Source: W0P28-013 sp051878315 (GTDB lineage Bacteria; Bacteroidota; Bacteroidia; Bacteroidales; Paludibacteraceae). From it: 64,000 nt of DNA. The position numbers and the translations under genes were made by a program. The DNA is taken from positions 62,001 to 126,000 of the forward strand of contig JBJEJW010000067.1 in assembly GCA_051878315.1 (NCBI GenBank). Direction: 5' to 3'. Shown piece after piece: positions 7,389-17,290 of this stretch (position 1 is its first letter; every line of letters starts with the position of its first letter). The notes under the pieces are model-generated. The model had not been told where the DNA came from, did not search any database, and was given only the letters and a program-made list of their open reading frames with translations.

Positions 7389-9476
7389 ATGCCGTTGATT
7401 AAAAAACCGATTGTGTTTCGTCTTGCCATCGTGTATCTGGTGTTGGCGGTGTGTTTCTTGTCGGTTGTGGTCAAAATGTTTGTCATTCAGACGGTACAGC
7501 GCGACGAGTTGTTGGAGTTGGACAAGCAGAATCCGAATAAAGAGATAGTGGCAACGCGTGGCAATATCTATTCGTGCGATGGTAAGTTGTTGGCCAGTAC
7601 GGTGCCGTCATATCGGGTGTATATGGATACGCAGACCGAATATCTGAAAGCGAAAAACGGGCAGAATCTGAAACGGGATATTGATTCGTTGGCTTGGTGC
7701 CTATCGCATAAGTTTGGCGACCGATCGCCGGCCGAATATAAGCGTATGATTCTGCAGGCGCACAGCGGCAAAGATGCCAAGGCGCGTCGCTTGCCGTTGT
7801 ATCCGCATCAGATTTCGTATAGCGATTTGAAAGAGTTGCAAACGTTCCCGTTGTTTCGTAAAGGGCAGATGCGTGGAGGCTTAATATCTGAAAAATATGT
7901 GCGTCGTATCAAACCGTTTGGTTCGTTGGCATCGCGTACTATTGGCAGCATTTACGGGCATGCCGAAAAGGGTGGCGCAAGTGGTTTGGAATTGGCTTAC
8001 GACTCTGTTTTGCGTGGGCGTGCAGGGCTTGGGCAGTATCAACATTTGGGCAGTTATGCCACGTATGTGCCGATAATTGAGCCGGAAGACGGTTTGGACA
8101 TAACGACCACTATCGATATAGAGATACAAGATATAGCCGAGAGCGTTTTCGTTGAGTACTTGAAACGCTTTAGCGCCGAGCAAGGGTGTGTGGCTGTGAT
8201 GGAGGTGGCTACGGGCGAGTTGAAAGCGTGTGTGAATATGAATCGCGTATCGCCGGGAGTGTATGCCGAAACGGACGATATGCTGTTTTATTCGCGTTCG
8301 GAGCCGGGATCAACGTTTAAAACAATGGCGATGATGGTGGCTTTGGAAAACGGTTTGGTAAAACCTGACGACAAAATCAATACGGGCAATGGCGAGTGGA
8401 TGATGTATGGTCGTAAGATGACCGACTCGCATGAGAATGGCGTGCTGACTATGACGGAAGTGTTTGCCAAGTCGTCAAATATCGGGATGTCGCGTGTCAT
8501 TGATGATTATTATAAAGACAAACCGGGCGATTTTGTCGATGCGCTTTACAAAATGGGCGTAGGCAAACCGCTCGATTTAGACCTCGTGAAAACGCCGGTG
8601 CCCGATGTGCGCCATCCGAACGATGCCGGTGTTCGCTGGTCGAAAACAACCTTGCCGTGGATGTCGATAGGTTACGAAACAGGTATGCCACCCATTTACA
8701 CGTTGGCCTTTTATAATGCCATAGCCAATAATGGTAGATATGTCAGACCAATGTTGGTGAAATCGATAGGCCAGAATGGTCGTGTGTTTGAAACGTTTAA
8801 GACGCAAACCGTAAATTCGAAAATTTGTTCTTCGCAAACGTTGCGCGACATTCGTATGATGTTGCGTGCCGTAGTAACTGATGGTACGGGGCGTCGGGCT
8901 AATTCGTCGTTTGTAACGTTGGCAGGCAAAACGGGTACGGCGCAGATAGATTATTGGAAAAATGTGCCGGTGCGTCACCAAATAACGTTCTGTGGCTATT
9001 TCCCTGCCGACCAACCATTATATTCGATTATTGTCGTCATGCGCAAGCCTGTGGAACCGGCTGATGCCGGTACGATGTGCGGCCCGGTAGCCCGACAAAT
9101 TGCCGAACGTATTTATTCGCAAACTGCACGACAGCATTTAACGACGACTGTGCCGTGCAGTGCGGTACCGACGGTGAAATACGGCATGACCGCATCGGCT
9201 ATGGAGGCACTCGACGAATTGGATGTGGACTGGGAAGGGGGCTCGACAGTGTGGAGTAAGACCGGAGGCACGCAGCAACTGATGTTGAGTCCGTTGGCAG
9301 TACCTGAACAAATTGTTCCGAATGTAGTGGGTATGGGTGCTAAAGATGCCGTTTATTTGATGGAAAAAGCGGGATTGTATGTGCAACTATATGGTCGGGG
9401 TTGTGTCGTGCAGCAATCGATAGCCGCCGGCACAAATGCGCGTCGCGGACAAACAGTGATATTGGAATTAAGATAA
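7389..9476 (+). CDS. ftsI: Penicillin-binding protein 3 / FtsI transpeptidase with PASTA domain
   Basis: 695 residues. Septal peptidoglycan transpeptidase. One N-terminal membrane anchor (about residues 11-34), then the PBP dimerisation domain (ATRGNIYSCDGKLLAST, 55-71). The transpeptidase domain has the catalytic motifs STFK (Ser308, Lys311), SSN (362-364) and KTGT (514-517). A single C-terminal PASTA domain (about 633-695, PNVVGMGAKDAVYLMEKAG) follows. All active-site residues are intact. In the dcw cluster it lies between the ftsL-like gene (28 bases) and murE (7 bases). Confidence 0.96.
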   Translation: MPLIKKPIVFRLAIVYLVLAVCFLSVVVKMFVIQTVQRDELLELDKQNPNKEIVATRGNIYSCDGKLLASTVPSYRVYMDTQTEYLKAKNGQNLKRDIDSLAWCLSHKFGDRSPAEYKRMILQAHSGKDAKARRLPLYPHQISYSDLKELQTFPLFRKGQMRGGLISEKYVRRIKPFGSLASRTIGSIYGHAEKGGASGLELAYDSVLRGRAGLGQYQHLGSYATYVPIIEPEDGLDITTTIDIEIQDIAESVFVEYLKRFSAEQGCVAVMEVATGELKACVNMNRVSPGVYAETDDMLFYSRSEPGSTFKTMAMMVALENGLVKPDDKINTGNGEWMMYGRKMTDSHENGVLTMTEVFAKSSNIGMSRVIDDYYKDKPGDFVDALYKMGVGKPLDLDLVKTPVPDVRHPNDAGVRWSKTTLPWMSIGYETGMPPIYTLAFYNAIANNGRYVRPMLVKSIGQNGRVFETFKTQTVNSKICSSQTLRDIRMMLRAVVTDGTGRRANSSFVTLAGKTGTAQIDYWKNVPVRHQITFCGYFPADQPLYSIIVVMRKPVEPADAGTMCGPVARQIAERIYSQTARQHLTTTVPCSAVPTVKYGMTASAMEALDELDVDWEGGSTVWSKTGGTQQLMLSPLAVPEQIVPNVVGMGAKDAVYLMEKAGLYVQLYGRGCVVQQSIAAGTNARRGQTVILELR

Positions 9477-9483
9477 AAAAGAT

Positions 9484-10938
9484 ATGAAAATCAGTAAGTT
9501 ATTGGAAAATGTTAGGCTGCGTGCCACGCTTGCGACCGATTGCGAAGTGTCGGGTTTGTGCTTCGATTCACGTGCGGTGCGCTCGGGCGATGTGTTTGTG
9601 GCCACACGCGGCACTACAGTTGACGGTCATGAATTTATCGGCAAGGCAATAGCCGGAGGCGCAGTAGCGGTTGTTTGCGAAACGCTGCCGACTGATAACA
9701 ACGAAAATGTCGTGTTCGTGCAAGTGGACAATGCGGCCGAAGCGTTGGGCGTGATGGCGGCCAATTTTTACGGTAATCCGTCGCGACAACTCACGCTTGT
9801 GGGAGTAACCGGCACCAACGGCAAAACCACTATTGCAACATTGCTATATCAACTTTTCCGCAGTCTTGGCTACAAAGTCGGTTTGTTATCGACCGTGTGC
9901 AATTATGTTGACAGCAAGCCGATAGAGGCCACGCATACGACTCCAGACCCTTTGGCTTTGAATGCGTTGTTAGCCGAAATGGTGGCTGTCGGTTGCGAAT
10001 ATGCTTTTATGGAATGTAGTTCGCATGCTATCGATCAGCGTCGTATTGCGGGATTGCGTTTTAAGGGTGGCATTTTTACCAATCTGACGCGCGACCACAT
10101 GGATTATCATAAAACGGTGGATAATTATCTGAAAGCCAAAAAGCGCTTTTTTGACGATTTACCAAAAGAGGCTTTTGCACTGACTAATCTTGACGATAAA
10201 AATGGCGAAGTCATGTTGCAAAACAGTGTGGCACAGAAAAAAACATATTCCATCAGGACGTTGGCCGACTTCAAAACACGTGTGCTCGAGAGTTCATTCG
10301 AAGGCATGTTGCTCGAAATGAACGGTCGCGAAATCTCGTTGCCATTCGTAGGTCGGTTTAATGCAAGCAATCTGACAGCGGTGTTCGGCGCGGCTGTTTT
10401 GTTAGGTTTTAGCGAAGAGGAAATACTGTGTCGTTTAAGCGCGCTGCACGCTGTTTCGGGGCGCTTTGAAACCATAGTGTCGCCGTCAGGCGTTACGGCT
10501 ATTGTTGATTATGCGCATACGCCCGATGCGTTGGCCAATGTGCTTGCGACTATCAATGATGTACGTTTGGGCAAGGGCTCTCTGATAACGGTGGTTGGCT
10601 GCGGTGGCAATCGCGATAAAGGTAAACGCCCGATGATGGCGCGCGAAGCCGTCAACGCAAGCAATCGCGTGATTCTGACCAGCGATAATCCGCGCGACGA
10701 AGAGCCGCAGGCCATTCTCGACGATATGTTGGCCGGCCTCGACGACGGACAAAAACGTAGCGTGTTGGTCATTGCCGACCGCCGCGAAGCCATCAAAACG
10801 GCATGTGCATTGGCGCAAAGTGGCGATGTGATTCTCGTGGCAGGCAAAGGACACGAAAATTATCAAATCGTCAAAGGTGTCAAACATCATTTCGATGACC
10901 ATGAGGAATTGCGCACGGCGTTGCATGTTGAACGATAA
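9484..10938 (+). CDS. murE: UDP-MurNAc-L-Ala-D-Glu: meso-diaminopimelate ligase MurE
   Basis: 484 residues, cytoplasmic Mur ligase that adds the third amino acid of the stem peptide with ATP. P-loop GTNGKTT at 110-116; carbamylated-lysine and central-domain motifs ECSSHAIDQRR (177-187) and NLTRDHMDYH; C-terminal DNPR motif at 401-404. DNPR marks enzymes using meso-diaminopimelate rather than lysine, which agrees with the dapF gene at 58311. It lies 7 bases after ftsI and 12 before mraY. Confidence 0.97.
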   Translation: MKISKLLENVRLRATLATDCEVSGLCFDSRAVRSGDVFVATRGTTVDGHEFIGKAIAGGAVAVVCETLPTDNNENVVFVQVDNAAEALGVMAANFYGNPSRQLTLVGVTGTNGKTTIATLLYQLFRSLGYKVGLLSTVCNYVDSKPIEATHTTPDPLALNALLAEMVAVGCEYAFMECSSHAIDQRRIAGLRFKGGIFTNLTRDHMDYHKTVDNYLKAKKRFFDDLPKEAFALTNLDDKNGEVMLQNSVAQKKTYSIRTLADFKTRVLESSFEGMLLEMNGREISLPFVGRFNASNLTAVFGAAVLLGFSEEEILCRLSALHAVSGRFETIVSPSGVTAIVDYAHTPDALANVLATINDVRLGKGSLITVVGCGGNRDKGKRPMMAREAVNASNRVILTSDNPRDEEPQAILDDMLAGLDDGQKRSVLVIADRREAIKTACALAQSGDVILVAGKGHENYQIVKGVKHHFDDHEELRTALHVER

Positions 10939-10950
10939 TAAGAATGAGTT

Positions 10951-12231
10951 ATGCTTTACTATCTTTTTAATTATTTGGATGAACGGTTTGACCTGCCCGG
11001 TGCCGGCATGTTTGGTTATATCTCGTTTCGCGCAGTGTTGGCAGCCATTTTGGCATTGATTATAGCCATTTGGTTTGGCAAATATTTCATTGCGTTACTC
11101 AAACGGCGCAACATCTCCGAAACGCAGCGCGATGAGAAACTTGACCCGTTCAATACGCAAAAAAAAGGTGTGCCGACCATGGGAGGCGTGGTAATTATCG
11201 TCGCTGTGCTGTTGCCGTGCCTGTTGGTGGGTAAGTTAGAAAATGTCTATCTTATCTTGATGGTTATCACGACTTTATTGCTGGGATTACTTGGTTTTGT
11301 CGATGATTATATCAAAACGTTCAAACACAATAAAGAAGGCTTGAATGGTTGGTGGAAAATTGCGACACAGGTAACGTTGGGACTCATTGTCGGATTGACG
11401 TTGCGCTATAGTCCGGCGACGGTGATGAACGAAACCGTATCGACGCGTATTGAAAATAATATAGAGGTAGTACACAAATCGCCTGATGTGAAATCGACGC
11501 GCACCACTATCCCGTTTGTCAAAAATCACAATTTCAATTATGCCGATTTGTTCGGTTTCTTGGGTGAACCGATGAAATATTGGGCGGGTTGGGTCTTTTT
11601 CGTGCTGATGGTGGTATTGGTGGTGGCAGCCGTGTCGAATGGTGCCAATCTGAACGACGGCATGGACGGTATGGCTGCAGGCAACTCGGCCATTATCGGC
11701 GTGGCGTTAATTGTGCTGGCGTATGTGTCGGGCAGTTACGTTTGGGCGGACTATTTCGATGTGATGTATATTCCTGGTAGCGAAGAGTTGGTGGTCTTTC
11801 TGGGTGCTTTTGTAGGAGCTTTGGTGGGTTTTTTGTGGTACAATTCGTTCCCCGCACAAATCTTTATGGGCGATACGGGCAGTCTTACTATTGGCGGCAT
11901 CATTGCCGTGTCGGCAGTAATCATTCACAAGGAATGGCTGTTGCCGATTTTATGCGGCGTGTTCCTTGTCGAAAGTTTGTCGGTGATTTTGCAACGCAAC
12001 TATTATGTGTTCAACAAACGACGTGGTCAGCACAAGCGACTATGGAAACGCACGCCTATTCACGACCATTTTCGTACGTCGATGGATCAGGTACTGAAAA
12101 TCGACCCGACGTGTACCGTGAAATTTCAAGGTTCGAAAGAGTTGCATCACGAAACCAAAATAACGCTGCGTTTTTGGATTGTAACCATTATTTTGGCGGC
12201 TTTTACTATATTGACGTTGAAAATCAGATAA
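10951..12231 (+). CDS. mraY: Phospho-N-acetylmuramoyl-pentapeptide transferase MraY
   Basis: 426 residues, polytopic membrane enzyme that makes lipid I from UDP-MurNAc-pentapeptide and undecaprenyl phosphate. Conserved family motifs are visible: KKGVPTMGGVVII, GFVDDYIK (the double Asp), NLNDGMDGMAAGNS, FMGDTGSLTIGG and PIHDHF. It is longer than the roughly 360 residues of the E. coli protein, because of an insert between the second and third cytoplasmic loops (about residues 145-195), as is usual in Bacteroidota. Standard position between murE and murD. Confidence 0.97.
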   Translation: MLYYLFNYLDERFDLPGAGMFGYISFRAVLAAILALIIAIWFGKYFIALLKRRNISETQRDEKLDPFNTQKKGVPTMGGVVIIVAVLLPCLLVGKLENVYLILMVITTLLLGLLGFVDDYIKTFKHNKEGLNGWWKIATQVTLGLIVGLTLRYSPATVMNETVSTRIENNIEVVHKSPDVKSTRTTIPFVKNHNFNYADLFGFLGEPMKYWAGWVFFVLMVVLVVAAVSNGANLNDGMDGMAAGNSAIIGVALIVLAYVSGSYVWADYFDVMYIPGSEELVVFLGAFVGALVGFLWYNSFPAQIFMGDTGSLTIGGIIAVSAVIIHKEWLLPILCGVFLVESLSVILQRNYYVFNKRRGQHKRLWKRTPIHDHFRTSMDQVLKIDPTCTVKFQGSKELHHETKITLRFWIVTIILAAFTILTLKIR

Positions 12232-12252
12232 AAATATCAAACAAATAAAACT

Positions 12253-13596
12253 ATGAAACGTTTAGTAATTCTTGGCGGTGGCGAAAGCGGTGTCGGAACA
12301 GCCATTTTGGCGGCGAAGCAGGGCTACGAAGTCTTTCTGTCCGACAAAGGCGCACTGAAATCGGAGTATAAAGCGGAACTCGAAAAACGCGGTTTCGCTT
12401 ACGAGGAAAATGGGCATACCGAGGCGTTGATACTCAATGCCGACGAGGTGGTAAAGAGTCCCGGCATTCCCGAAAAAGCCCCGATTGTGCAACAATTACG
12501 CGCACAAGGCACGCCGATTATCTCCGAAATAGAGTTTGCTTCGCGATATACGCATGCGAAAAAAATCTGTATTACCGGTTCCAACGGCAAAACCACAACC
12601 ACGATGCTCACCTATTTCATTTTGAAAAACGAAGGCTTGAATGTCGGTTTGGCCGGCAACGTGGGCAAAAGTTTTGCGTGGCAGGTGGCCGAGTGTGACT
12701 TCGATTACTATGTCTTGGAACTCAGTTCGTTCCAACTCGACGGCATGTACGATTTCAAAGCCGATGTGTCTGTCATTCTGAATATTACGCCCGATCATCT
12801 CGACCGCTACGACTATAAATTCCAGAATTATATCGACTCGAAATTTCGCATTCTGCAGAATCAGACGCCCGAAGACGCTTTCATCTTTTGGAATGACGAT
12901 CCTGTGTTGAAGGCCGAAATCGAGAAGCGCAACATCAAAGCACAACTGCTGCCGTTTGCGCTCGATAAAAGCGAAACAACTCGGGCTTTTGTCGTGGAAC
13001 AGGACTTGACGATAAAAGCCGTCAGCGAAGAAAACGATGTGATAATGCCTGTCGAGGAGTTATCGCTGCGTGGCACGCACAACGTTTACAATTCGATGGC
13101 GGCGGGATTGGCAGCACAAATTGTGAACATCCGTAAAGAAACCATTCGCAAGTCGTTGGCCGAATTTCAGGGTGTGGAACATCGGTTGGAGTATGTGGCA
13201 TCGGTGCGTGGCGTGCGTTATATCAACGATTCGAAAGCCACCAACGTTAATTCGTGTTGGTATGCCTTGCAAAGTATGAAAACGCCTGTGGTACTGATAC
13301 TTGGCGGTACCGATAAGGGCAACGATTATTCCGAAATCGAGTTGTTAGTGCGCGAAAAAGTGCACACGCTCATTTTCATGGGTGTTGACAATAAAAAACT
13401 GTTTGATTTTTGGCGCGACCATTGCACTTGCCCGATGTACGAAGTCAAGTCGGTAGAGGAGTGTGTGCAAAAGGCTTACGAAGTGGCACACGAAGGCGAT
13501 ACGGTGCTTTTGTCGCCGTGTTGCGCAAGTTTCGATTTGTTCAAAAACTACGAAGACCGTGGCGAAAAATTCAAAGCGGCAGTGCGTCGTTTGTAA
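12253..13596 (+). CDS. murD: UDP-MurNAc-L-alanine: D-glutamate ligase MurD
   Basis: 447 residues, cytoplasmic Mur ligase adding D-glutamate. N-terminal UDP-binding Rossmann motif LGGGESGVGTAILA (7-20), ATP P-loop GSNGKTTTT at 109-117, LELSSFQLDGM and NITPDHLDRYD in the central domain, and LILGGTDKGNDY and LLSPCCASFDLF in the C-domain. Length is normal. It follows mraY by 21 bases and precedes ftsW by about 80 bases. Confidence 0.97.
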   Translation: MKRLVILGGGESGVGTAILAAKQGYEVFLSDKGALKSEYKAELEKRGFAYEENGHTEALILNADEVVKSPGIPEKAPIVQQLRAQGTPIISEIEFASRYTHAKKICITGSNGKTTTTMLTYFILKNEGLNVGLAGNVGKSFAWQVAECDFDYYVLELSSFQLDGMYDFKADVSVILNITPDHLDRYDYKFQNYIDSKFRILQNQTPEDAFIFWNDDPVLKAEIEKRNIKAQLLPFALDKSETTRAFVVEQDLTIKAVSEENDVIMPVEELSLRGTHNVYNSMAAGLAAQIVNIRKETIRKSLAEFQGVEHRLEYVASVRGVRYINDSKATNVNSCWYALQSMKTPVVLILGGTDKGNDYSEIELLVREKVHTLIFMGVDNKKLFDFWRDHCTCPMYEVKSVEECVQKAYEVAHEGDTVLLSPCCASFDLFKNYEDRGEKFKAAVRRL

Positions 13597-13677
13597 AAAT
13601 AGAGTTAGTGATTTTTTCGTTAAGCCACATGCGCAAAGATCAATTTGCGGAATCATTGCTATGGTGAGAAAAAGTGC

Positions 13678-14964
13678 ATGAATATGAACGATTTTTTCAG
13701 ACAACAATTAAAAGGCGATCGTGTTATTTGGTTTGTATATGCTCTGTTGGTGGTCGTTTCGCTGATAGAAGGCTATAGCTCGCAGAGTTTTTTTGTAGCG
13801 CGGGCATCGTCAATTATGCAGCCTTTTTTGCGGCATGTGGTACATTTGGGATTGGGTTTTGGTGCCTTGGTTGTTGTGCTACGTCTTCCGCATTGGAGTA
13901 TGCGCATGGGTGGATATTTCATTTGGGTGGTGTCGGTGTTGTTGCTTATTTATGCTTCGCTGCGTGGTAGTGCTGTCAATGGCGGCGCACGGTGGGTGTT
14001 TGGCATTCAGCCGTCGGAATTGGCTAAAATTGGATTGATACTCATGAGTGCCGATTGGATAATGCGTGCTAAACGTCCCGGTAACGAAGAGTTTGAAAAA
14101 AAATATTTTAAATGGTTCGCGGCGGCAGTTTTTTTGACGTGCGGTTTGATTTTTACCGAAAATCTATCGACGGCAGCGCTGTTGTTTTGTGTCGTGGTCA
14201 TCATGATGTGGTGCGGTGGCATCGCGTTCAAACGCATTGCGGCTCTGTTTGGCATTGTAGTGGCGTGTGTGGCGTTGGTGTTGTTGGTGGCTTTTATCGT
14301 GCCACAGAGCCATTTCCGCGATAGCGACGGTAATGTGCGTACCGATTTGAATGTGTTTGAACAGGTTTATTACAAACCGTTCAAACGGGCTTATACATGG
14401 GTGGCGCGTCTTCAACGATTTGATGATGAAAAGACCCAAGACGAGACATTGCGCATTCAGGATAATAATCGGCAAGTACTCTACGGTCAGATTGCCATCG
14501 CGCGAGGTGGTTTTTTGCCACACATGCCCGGTAGTAGCGAGGTGCGGAATAAATTGCCTCAAGCTTATAGCGATTTCGTCTATTCTATTATTGTCGAGGA
14601 ACTTGGCTCGATTATAGGAGGTATGGGCGTGATGGCACTCTATTTGATCTTGTTGTTTCGGACAGGTCGTATAGCAACCAAAACAGACCAATTATCATGC
14701 AGTGTGCTGGCTATTGGTGTATCGACTATTATTGTATTGCAGGCGCTGGTTCACATGGCAGTGTGCGTGCAGCTCATTCCTGTGACGGGACAGCCGTTAC
14801 CTTTAATTACACGTGGCGGTACATCTATTATTGTAACGAGTATTTATTTCGGTATTTTGCTGAATGTGAGTGCTTACGTTGCCAATAATCGACAGAATGA
14901 CGCTGCTGTGGCGACACCGACAATATCGTCGGACGATGTCGTTGAATATGGTGTGGCAGATTAA
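13678..14964 (+). CDS. ftsW: Lipid II polymerase / SEDS protein FtsW
   Basis: 428 residues, SEDS-family membrane glycosyltransferase that polymerises septal peptidoglycan together with FtsI. Ten or so membrane segments; motifs NGGARWVFGIQPSELAKIG (about residues 100-118) and the C-terminal PVTGQPLPLITRGGTSII are SEDS signatures. The start at ATG 13678 gives MNMNDFFRQQLKGDRV; a slightly later ATG (13684) is possible and an upstream TTG at 13645 is unlikely. Encoded between murD and murG. Confidence 0.95.
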   Translation: MNMNDFFRQQLKGDRVIWFVYALLVVVSLIEGYSSQSFFVARASSIMQPFLRHVVHLGLGFGALVVVLRLPHWSMRMGGYFIWVVSVLLLIYASLRGSAVNGGARWVFGIQPSELAKIGLILMSADWIMRAKRPGNEEFEKKYFKWFAAAVFLTCGLIFTENLSTAALLFCVVVIMMWCGGIAFKRIAALFGIVVACVALVLLVAFIVPQSHFRDSDGNVRTDLNVFEQVYYKPFKRAYTWVARLQRFDDEKTQDETLRIQDNNRQVLYGQIAIARGGFLPHMPGSSEVRNKLPQAYSDFVYSIIVEELGSIIGGMGVMALYLILLFRTGRIATKTDQLSCSVLAIGVSTIIVLQALVHMAVCVQLIPVTGQPLPLITRGGTSIIVTSIYFGILLNVSAYVANNRQNDAAVATPTISSDDVVEYGVAD

Positions 14965-14977
14965 AAAATGTTTGAAT

Positions 14978-16081
14978 ATGCAATCGAAAAGTATGAGATT
15001 CTTGATCAGTGGCGGTGGTACGGGAGGACATATCTTTCCTGCCGTGAGCATTGCAAATGCGTTGCGCGAGTTGCAACCCGATTGCGAAATTCTGTTTGTG
15101 GGTGCGCTCGGACGTATGGAAATGGAGCGTGTGCCGGCGGCAGGTTACAAAATTGTGGGTTTGCCCGTGCGCGGTTTCGACCGCAAACATCTGTTGAAAA
15201 ATATCGCCGTTGTGTGCGACTTGCTCAAAAGCATGCGCCAAGTGAAACGCGTCATTCGCGAGTTTCGCCCCGATGTGGCTGTCGGTGTGGGCGGATATGC
15301 CAGTGGGGCGGCTATGAAAATGGCTGCGCGCATGGGTATTCCCGTGCTGTTACAGGAACAGAACGGTTTTGCCGGCGTTACCAACAAACTGCTGAAAAAC
15401 GATGCCGCCAAAATTTGCGTGGCTTACGAAGGTATGGAACGTTTTTTCCCTGCCGATAAAATCATTTTGACGGGGAATCCCGTGCGTCAAAATCTGACAC
15501 AGGGCAACAAGGCCGAAGCCTACAAGGAATTTGGTTTCTCGTCCGATAAGAAAACGTTGCTCATCATTGGCGGAAGCCTCGGCGCACGCACCATCAACAA
15601 CAGCGTGAAGGCACACCTCGGAGAGTTGGTCGAGAGCGGCATTCAGATATTGTGGCAGACGGGCAAATTCTACATCGACGATTGCCGCAAGGCTGCCGCA
15701 CCATTTGCCGGCAGCGGTTTGATAGTTACCGATTTCGTGGCGCGTATGGATTTGGCGTATGCCATGGCCGATTTAGTCGTTTCGCGCGCCGGCGCCAGCA
15801 GCATTTCCGAACTTTGTCTGTTGGGCAAACCGAGCATTTTGGTGCCGTCGCCCAACGTGGCCGAAGACCACCAAACACACAACGCCATGGCTTTGGTACG
15901 AAAAGAGGCCGCTGTGCTTGTACGCGATGCGGATGCGCAAAATGAATTGATAACCAACGCATTGCAACTTATAAATGACGATAAACGCCTCGCCGAACTT
16001 GCCACCAATGTTTCGGCCTTGGCACAGCGCGATTCCGCTCGCCGCATTGCCGACGAGGTGATTAAACTTGTGAAATCATAA
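14978..16081 (+). CDS. murG: Lipid II-forming N-acetylglucosaminyltransferase MurG
   Basis: 367 residues. Peripheral membrane glycosyltransferase that adds GlcNAc to lipid I, giving lipid II. GGGTGGH loop at 12-18 near the N-terminus, then PVRGFDRK, VGVGGYASG, LLQEQNGFAGVTNK, GNPVRQN, IGGSLGARTINN and the donor-binding SRAGASSISELCLLGKP. Start: ATG 14978, 13 bases after the ftsW stop; ATG 14993 (MRFLISGGG) would remove five residues and is the alternative. Last cell-wall gene before the foreign block that interrupts the cluster. Confidence 0.96.
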   Translation: MQSKSMRFLISGGGTGGHIFPAVSIANALRELQPDCEILFVGALGRMEMERVPAAGYKIVGLPVRGFDRKHLLKNIAVVCDLLKSMRQVKRVIREFRPDVAVGVGGYASGAAMKMAARMGIPVLLQEQNGFAGVTNKLLKNDAAKICVAYEGMERFFPADKIILTGNPVRQNLTQGNKAEAYKEFGFSSDKKTLLIIGGSLGARTINNSVKAHLGELVESGIQILWQTGKFYIDDCRKAAAPFAGSGLIVTDFVARMDLAYAMADLVVSRAGASSISELCLLGKPSILVPSPNVAEDHQTHNAMALVRKEAAVLVRDADAQNELITNALQLINDDKRLAELATNVSALAQRDSARRIADEVIKLVKS

Positions 16082-16092
16082 ATATTGATTTT

Positions 16093-16560
16093 ATGACAAA
16101 TTTACAAAACTCTTTGATAACGTTAATTCAAAGAAATACGTATTCAGAATTCCAATGTGATTTATTGAATGTTATAATTAACGATCCCTTGGGCAATTTG
16201 GATGTCCTTCAGCGTGATATATTTTTACAAAGCCGTAATATTCGTCGTATTTCAGATATTAAGGTATATACCTTACCAATAATTATTGATTATGCTAATT
16301 TGTGTTTAGAAGATGGTTGGTTGACTGAAGAAGAAATAAGTAATATTACATTATTGAAATTATTTTTAGGTGTTAAGGAGGGTGATTTTTATCGGAATAC
16401 ATTAAAGAATGATGTCAGAAATGTACTCCTGAAACACCTGCGGTTGTTATATGCAGATGGTCAAATTACTCCGCAAGAAGCATTACTGATGAGTAACATG
16501 CAAGGCTTATTTGGATTAAGTTTTTCTGAATATGAAGAAATTATTAAAGAAATAGAATAA
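16093..16560 (+). CDS. TerB-like all-helical protein, first gene of AT-rich cassette
   Basis: 155 residues, no signal peptide or membrane segment. I do not recognise a named family with certainty. Two segments share a pattern: DYANLCLEDGWLTEEEISN at 66-84 and HLRLLYADGQITPQEALLM at 115-133, each a helix, an acidic D-G-x-hydrophobic-S/T-x-x-E loop and another helix ending in LGV/FGLS. This repeated loop is characteristic of TerB-like domains, found in tellurite-resistance and phage-defence or stress modules, where they bind metal or act at the membrane. It starts 11 bases after murG, and 7 bases separate it from the channel gene. It is far more AT-rich than murG. Confidence 0.6.
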   Translation: MTNLQNSLITLIQRNTYSEFQCDLLNVIINDPLGNLDVLQRDIFLQSRNIRRISDIKVYTLPIIIDYANLCLEDGWLTEEEISNITLLKLFLGVKEGDFYRNTLKNDVRNVLLKHLRLLYADGQITPQEALLMSNMQGLFGLSFSEYEEIIKEIE

Positions 16561-16567
16561 AGTAATT

Positions 16568-17287
16568 ATGGTAGAATGGCGTCGCATATTATATGAAATC
16601 ATAGAGCCTTTGCACCAGTCAAAATGGAGCAAAATGTATGATTGTTGTATGCTTGTTATCATAATTGCAAGTATCATACCTTTGACTATTCGTCAAAATA
16701 TAGTAATGTTGGATGTGCTGGATAATGTTACTGTTTCTGTATTTATATTGGATTATTTAATTCGTTGGATAACTGCCGATTATAAATATCCCCAATATAA
16801 AAGGTGGAAAACGTTTGTATTGTATCCTTTTACACCAATTGCAATTATAGATTTACTTTCAATATTACCCTCCTTTAGTATTTGTAATAGAGCATTTAAA
16901 TTGTTTCGTATCACGCGATTGTTAAAAGTATTGCGTGTGTTTCGATTTATACGTTACTCGAAAAATATACTTATACTAATACGAGTATTGCAAAAAGAGA
17001 AACGTGTTTTGCTGGTGGTTCTATACATTGCTTTGGGCTATATTTTTATAACTGCACTTATAATGTTTAATAGTGAGGAGTCAAATATGTTTACCAATTT
17101 TTTTGATGCGTTATATTGGGCAACTACCACATTAACTACAGTTGGATATGGTGATGTTTATCCCTTGACTAATCTCGGAAAAGTTATTAGTATGTTTTCT
17201 TCATTATTTGGTGTGGCGATTATTGCTTTGCCATCTGGAGTCATTACTGCAAGTTATTTAGAAGAATTAAGAGAACAAAAGAAATAG
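16568..17287 (+). CDS. Voltage-gated potassium channel (Kv-type, six membrane segments)
   Basis: 239 residues. S1 about 26-41, S2 50-68, S3 84-102, S4 106-130, S5 147-167, pore and S6 178-232. S4 carries basic residues at exactly every third position: Arg108, Lys111, Arg114, Arg117, Lys120, Arg123, Arg126, Arg129. The selectivity filter is TVGYGD (191-196), diagnostic for K+ selectivity. There is no C-terminal RCK or cyclic-nucleotide domain; the protein stops soon after S6 with a charged tail. It lies 7 bases after the TerB-like gene and 3 bases before the AAA+ gene, so it is likely part of one transcript with them. Confidence 0.9.
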   Translation: MVEWRRILYEIIEPLHQSKWSKMYDCCMLVIIIASIIPLTIRQNIVMLDVLDNVTVSVFILDYLIRWITADYKYPQYKRWKTFVLYPFTPIAIIDLLSILPSFSICNRAFKLFRITRLLKVLRVFRFIRYSKNILILIRVLQKEKRVLLVVLYIALGYIFITALIMFNSEESNMFTNFFDALYWATTTLTTVGYGDVYPLTNLGKVISMFSSLFGVAIIALPSGVITASYLEELREQKK

Positions 17288-17290
17288 ACT

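Noticed and set aside
13645..13677. Upstream TTG start for ftsW
   Set aside because: The added residues are not typical of FtsW; the ATG at 13678 gives the conserved N-terminus.
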